Source of the DNA: Acetobacteraceae bacterium
GTDB taxonomy: Bacteria; Pseudomonadota; Alphaproteobacteria; Acetobacterales; Acetobacteraceae
Length of the DNA: 42,965 nt
Direction of reading: 5' to 3'
NCBI GenBank assembly: GCA_027326105.1
Contig: DAHWFB010000017.1
Span: forward strand, 1 to 42,965
Shown here: one piece after another, positions 40,626 through 42,965 of the stretch
Layout of the letters: each line of letters opens with the position of its first letter
How positions within the stretch are numbered: position 1 is the first letter of the stretch
Notes under the pieces: generated by a model
The model's database searches: none
What the model was told of the DNA's origin: nothing
The model's input: the letters and a program-made list of their open reading frames with translations, nothing else
Translations under genes and position numbers: made by a program

Positions 40626-40715
40626 GGATGGGTGGCCGAGCGGTTTAAGGCAGCGGTCTTGAAAACCGCCATGCGTGCAAGCGCATCGTGGGTTCGAATC
40701 CCACCCCATCCGCCA
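40626..40715 (+). tRNA. tRNA-Ser (anticodon TGA)
   Basis: A 90-base class II tRNA with encoded CCA. Acceptor arms GGATGGG/CCCATCC pair fully, with discriminator G. The anticodon stem GCGGT/ACCGC holds the loop CTTGAAA with TGA at 40660-40662. The long variable arm is ATGCGTGCAAGCGCAT and the T arm is GTGGG-TTCGAAT-CCCAC. It marks the boundary between conserved chromosome and the accessory island to its right, and is a plausible integration site. Confidence 0.97.
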
Positions 40716-40780
40716 AACCTACGCCATGGCACGCTGGATTATCCGGCCGCATGGCGTGCTTGCGGCGGCGCTGGACGAGG

Positions 40781-41173
40781 CTATACCAGCTCGATCTGTG
40801 CGCGATGTCCGGCGGCTGTGGCCAAGCGCCGGTCGCGCGTCAGGAGTGGAGCGTCAAGCACCTCGGCCAACGCGACATAGGCGGCGTCATAGGCCGTCAG
40901 ATTCTTCCGCAAATCCCAAATGCGCGGCAGAAGGAAATCGTGCGGGTATCGTCGCAGGGGCAGGTCTGCCAGGTCGGCGAGGGCTAAGCGGCCCCGCTCA
41001 CTGTCGATTTCATCGTTCGCCGCGTAGCGCCGAATCACTTGCGCGACTTCGACATCGAGCAGATGCGGCGCGTGGAGCGTTTGACGAGGGGCGAAGAGCC
41101 GATCTTCCACGGCTTTCGCCGCCGACGTGCGGAGAAGGGCTTCAAGCAGCGCCGAAGCGTCGACGACGATCAC
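40781..41173 (-). CDS. VapC/FitB-type PIN-domain toxin ribonuclease
   Basis: A 130-aa PIN-domain protein. The acidic metal-binding residues are in VVDASALLEALL (D5), LLDVEVAQV (Glu), LTAYDAAYVALAE (Asp) and LLTRDRRLA (Asp), all four present. PIN toxins cleave tRNA or rRNA when freed from their antitoxin. The ATG overlaps the antitoxin stop by four bases (ATGA), so synthesis is coupled. It is the gene nearest to the tRNA-Ser end of the island. Confidence 0.92.
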   Translation of the reverse strand: MIVVDASALLEALLRTSAAKAVEDRLFAPRQTLHAPHLLDVEVAQVIRRYAANDEIDSERGRLALADLADLPLRRYPHDFLLPRIWDLRKNLTAYDAAYVALAEVLDAPLLTRDRRLATAAGHRAQIELV

Positions 41174-41391
41174 CCGCGGTCGCGCTCGGCGCGTACCGCT
41201 TCGGCCGGCGGCACCGAAAGGGCCGTTTCCGTGCGACCGTGCAACCGTGCCCGCAACTCTTCAAGCGTCGGCCGCTCCGCCACCTGACGGATCTCGCTGA
41301 GCAGATAGTCGGACAGCGACATGCCGGCCAACGCTGCGCGCGATTTGAGCCGGCGATGCAGCGCATCCGGGACATTGCGGATTTGGACCAT
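41170..41391 (-). CDS. FitA/VapB-type ribbon-helix-helix antitoxin
   Basis: A 73-aa antitoxin. The N-terminal ribbon-helix-helix DNA-binding part reads MVQIRNVPDALHRRLK, then AALAGMSLSDYLLSEI; the C-terminal tail LEELRARLHGRTE would wrap the toxin. This is the FitA-like family. Starts at 41391 and 41400 are both possible and are almost at the predicted transcription start. It is expected to bind the 17-bp palindrome upstream and to repress its own operon together with the toxin. Confidence 0.88.
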   Translation of the reverse strand: MVQIRNVPDALHRRLKSRAALAGMSLSDYLLSEIRQVAERPTLEELRARLHGRTETALSVPPAEAVRAERDRG

Positions 41392-41406
41392 CGATCCCAT
41401 GTGGAA

Positions 41407-41435
41407 AACATAGAAACATGTGCGGCACATGTCAA
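41407..41435 (-). promoter_or_regulatory. FitAB/VapBC promoter with operator across the spacer
   Basis: On the minus strand, TTGACA (41430-41435, perfect -35) and TATGTT (41407-41412, 4 of 6) are exactly 17 bases apart. A perfect palindrome, ACATGTG-CGG-CACATGT (41416-41432), fills most of the spacer and overlaps half the -35, as expected for autorepression. Predicted transcription starts near 41400, at or within a few bases of the antitoxin ATG. Confidence 0.78.
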
Positions 41436-41755
41436 CGCGTCTGTGACGAACCAGACGTCATGCGAGGGCTATGGCGTAGGACATAGTGCTCACCATCGTC
41501 GGGCATGGCCCGCCAGTTCAGTCCCGGAGTGGGCACTAGGTTTGCGCCGCCGTTCGCCACCAGCGTCTGGAGCCGCCGGGACTTCGATCCCATGATCCGA
41601 ACCCCGCCTTCGGCAACCTCGACCCGCTGGACGAGCGCGCAGGTGGTCGCGGCGGCAGCCGCTGCCCGGGACAGGCCAAGGATAACCGAGCGACGCCCCA
41701 AGCTACCCGGATGCGGTTGGAACAGGTTTACGCGCCGGCCGCTGCATCGCAGCAA
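41432..41755 (-). pseudogene. C-terminal remnant of a large serine recombinase, frameshifted
   Basis: One frame reads LVQRVEVAEGGVRIMGSKS, then RLQTLVANGG and LNWRAMPDDGEHYV, which I recognise as the C-terminal tail of large serine (resolvase/invertase-type) recombinases. Just upstream the match continues in another frame (GCRRDHLRA), showing a small deletion, apparently 2 bases, near 41636-41642. Further upstream similarity fades and no intact coiled-coil or zinc-ribbon part is seen. The N-terminal domain of such a recombinase lies on the same strand at 42725-42965, so these are probably pieces of one broken gene. The family match is from memory. Confidence 0.7.
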
Positions 41756-41797
41756 TATCGCGCGGGCGCGGATCAGGCAGAACAGCCCTTGATTTCG

Positions 41798-42196
41798 TCA
41801 CGCTGCGCCGGGGTTCACCCCGGCCGCGGCACTGCCCATCATTCCCCTTTTCCGGCCCGTTCTCGGCGACACCGCCAAGCCGAGAAACACCATCACGGCC
41901 TGATTGAGCCGGACCACGTCCTCGTCGTCCAGCCGGCCGATCCGTTCGCCGACCTTGGACTTCGGGACAGTGGTGATCTTGTCCACCATCAGCCGGGAGG
42001 CGGAACGCATCCCGTTGCGCTCGTTCGGTTCCACCGGAAGCCGGAACAAAGGAGCCTCAGTCGGGTCCGTGGTGAAGACGCAGATCGTGATCGAGTCCGT
42101 CGCGTCGAAGGCGTCGTCCTGCACGATGACAACGGGGCGCGGCTTGCCCGCATAGTCCTTGCCGCCGGAGACGGTCCAAACCTCGCCCCGCCTCAT
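41798..42196 (-). CDS. MazF/PemK-type mRNA interferase toxin
   Basis: A 132-aa toxin. MRRGEVWTVSGGKDYAGKPRPVVIVQ is the MazF/PemK opening, followed by SITICVFTTDPTEAPLFRLPV and SRLMVDKITTVPKSKVGERIGRL, the conserved endoribonuclease core. The core ends at about residue 109 (VMVFLGLA); the last 23 or so residues are a low-complexity extension. The ATG overlaps the antitoxin stop by four bases. It lies between the two recombinase fragments. Confidence 0.92.
   Translation of the reverse strand: MRRGEVWTVSGGKDYAGKPRPVVIVQDDAFDATDSITICVFTTDPTEAPLFRLPVEPNERNGMRSASRLMVDKITTVPKSKVGERIGRLDDEDVVRLNQAVMVFLGLAVSPRTGRKRGMMGSAAAGVNPGAA
41807..41824. terminator. Strong hairpin inside the 3' end of mazF
   Basis: GCCGGGGT (41807-41814) and ACCCCGGC (41817-41824) form a perfect 8-bp inverted repeat with 2 bases between. 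It lies within the codons of the low-complexity MazF tail, just before the stop, and may limit read-through into the recombinase remnant. There is no T-run. Confidence 0.4.
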
Positions 42197-42417
42197 TCAT
42201 CGCCCCAGTCGGACACCGCGCCGATGAACCCCTGATCCTCGGCCGCATGGGCGCCCGCCGCCACGGCCGCCGATTGCCGGTGCGCCTCCGCCCGGAAGGA
42301 CGCGGCCCGCACATCCGGAACCCCATTCTGGATCGGCCGCAAACCCTGGGCGCGCAGCCGGTCGCGGTGCTCCTGAACCTTCACGCGCGTCGGCTTCGCG
42401 CCTCTCGTCAGGGCCAT
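42193..42417 (-). CDS. MazE-family (DUF3018) antitoxin
   Basis: A 74-aa antitoxin. RVKVQEHRDRLRAQGLRPIQ, VPDVRAASFRAEAHRQS and the acidic tail HAAEDQGFIGAVSDWGDE are the family pattern of DUF3018/MazE-like antitoxins that pair with MazF in proteobacteria. A GGAG ribosome binding site is well placed before the ATG. It is coupled to mazF by an ATGA overlap. Confidence 0.9.
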   Translation of the reverse strand: MALTRGAKPTRVKVQEHRDRLRAQGLRPIQNGVPDVRAASFRAEAHRQSAAVAAGAHAAEDQGFIGAVSDWGDE

Positions 42418-42437
42418 GATTCACTCCATCGCATCGG

Positions 42438-42451
42438 TTACATGTAATATA
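42438..42451 (-). promoter_or_regulatory. mazEF promoter -10 with palindromic operator
   Basis: On the minus strand TATATT (42446-42451) matches five of six -10 bases and overlaps the perfect palindrome TTACATGTAA (42438-42447). The -35 (TGGTTA at 42469-42474, 17-base spacer) is weak. The ACATGT core also occurs in the FitAB/VapBC operator. Confidence 0.5.
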
Positions 42452-42724
42452 GCGAGGAAGGTCGGCGATAACCAGTCCCTTGACGATTTCCGAGGAGCGT
42501 AACCGTTCGCCTCAGCCATCCCAAAGCCGAGGATTCCAGCATTGGAGGCGTAGCGCGCACTAGCGAGCGCTAGCGTGGAATTGGCGGTCGCACATTGCAA
42601 CAACACTTTGGAATCAATGAAAAACATGGCCCCGGGCGATGTACGCGTATGCTCTGCACATCGCAAAATCGCCTCTTAACTCCTTGAAAGCAAACGACCG
42701 CCCAGAGCCGCACATTGCGGCATT
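42452..42724. other. Intergenic island DNA with no supported gene
   Basis: About 300 bases (42418-42724 in all) lie between mazE and the recombinase fragment. Apart from the mazE promoter I see no convincing gene. The DNA is more AT-rich than the chromosome to the left. It contains the inverted repeat CTAGCG-AG-CGCTAG near 42560, two copies of CGCACATTGC (near 42590 and 42710), and a small hairpin GCCGC-ACATT-GCGGC at 42707-42721 followed by ATTTTAT. An 81-codon minus-strand frame (42421-42666) has no recognisable content or family resemblance. Confidence 0.5.
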
Positions 42725-42965
42725 TTATCTTGCCCTCCTGATCGGGTCGTCGCCCATCTCCTGGGTGATCGAGACCAGCTTGACGCCGTTCTTCGCCAGC
42801 TTGCGGACGTAGAATTCCAGCTCGAAATGGTCGCGGAAGAAGCGGCTGAAGGAATGGACCACCACGATGTCGAAGGCGGGCGGTTTGGCGGTGGCGGCCT
42901 CCACCATGCGCTGGAACTCGGGGCGGCGGTCGTTGGTGGCGGAGGCGCCCGGCTCCACATAGGTT
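42725..42965 (-). CDS. Serine recombinase (resolvase) N-terminal domain, partial and truncated
   Basis: The frame enters from the right edge and reads TYVEPGASATNDRRPEFQR, VVVHSFSRFFRDHFELEF and YVRKLAKNGVKLVSITQEMGDDP, matching the catalytic domain of large serine recombinases; the arginines of SRFFRD are catalytic. The nucleophilic serine would lie outside the window. Right after GDDP the protein ends in IRRAR and a stop, where intact members continue for several hundred residues. So this is the 5' portion of a broken gene, whose tail may be the remnant at 41432-41755. Confidence 0.85.
   Translation of the reverse strand, partial: TYVEPGASATNDRRPEFQRMVEAATAKPPAFDIVVVHSFSRFFRDHFELEFYVRKLAKNGVKLVSITQEMGDDPIRRAR

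Noticed and set aside
42421-42666. An 81-codon minus-strand reading frame between mazE and the recombinase fragment
   Set aside because: It has no recognisable motif, no ribosome binding site, overlaps the mazEF promoter and lies in decayed island DNA.
1-42965. CRISPR array, rRNA genes or an intact insertion sequence
   Set aside because: I saw no regularly spaced direct repeats, no rRNA sequence and no transposase; the only recombinase is the broken serine type at the right end.

Overview
The window is GC-rich (roughly 70% or more by eye), densely packed bacterial chromosome and reads as an alphaproteobacterium, most likely Acetobacteraceae/Rhodospirillales. The grounds are gene order typical of alphaproteobacteria (coaBC-ubiE beside mutM; an AAA-family DUF815 gene beside yajC; mltB-rlpA-dacC-tmk-holB-metG-tatD in one run), the iron exporter MbfA, a Tat-exported high-potential iron-sulfur protein, and an AT-rich poly-T/poly-A palindrome between tatD and metG of a kind I recall from Acetobacteraceae. 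The family assignment is inference.

Layout. 1-2841: the tip of an exported protein gene, then a ligase-associated metallo-beta-lactamase exonuclease translationally coupled to an ATP-dependent DNA ligase. 2858-6701: coaBC, ubiE, mutM and accA. 6831-9159: the iron exporter mbfA, a cytochrome b561 gene and nth. 9284-15722: YbaK-type editing protein, hemW, rsmI, an LppC-like lipoprotein, a PhoR-like histidine kinase, a DUF815 ATPase and yajC without secDF. 15798-18698: a CAT-anticodon tRNA, a small unknown exported protein, a fosmidomycin-resistance-type MFS exporter and an exported EEP-family nuclease. 18778-23563: a HiPIP, a b561/DHA2-transporter pair, a TetR regulator with a DUF2852 membrane protein, and a yqjD/yqjE-like pair. 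23621-29826: SGNH hydrolase, DAO-family oxidoreductase, threonine aldolase, RatA, lipA, ogt and a quinone oxidoreductase. 29862-40473: one long minus-strand run covering cell-wall enzymes (mltB, rlpA, dacC), tmk-holB-metG-tatD-MBL, and, upstream, a PLP decarboxylase and an LpxR-like protein.

40626-42965 is different in character. A tRNA-Ser(TGA) gene is followed by an accessory island whose base composition looks less extreme. It holds a FitAB/VapBC toxin-antitoxin pair, a MazEF pair, and two pieces of a large serine recombinase (a C-terminal remnant with a visible frameshift, and an N-terminal domain running off the right edge). This looks like a decayed integrative element at a tRNA-Ser site, with toxin-antitoxin genes beside and inside the broken recombinase.

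Most of the window is housekeeping DNA and I do not see a clear new defence or biosynthetic system. The observations most worth checking are: a TetR operator shared 15/19 between the tetR and DUF2852 5' regions, with a 12-bp tandem repeat alongside; a textbook promoter at the FitAB/VapBC locus with a 17-bp palindrome across its spacer and a start codon almost on the predicted transcription start; the recombinase split around mazEF; an AT-rich, codon-atypical patch inside tmk; and a MutM whose last zinc-finger cysteine is a tryptophan. Motif, promoter and base-composition statements were made by eye and by hand count.
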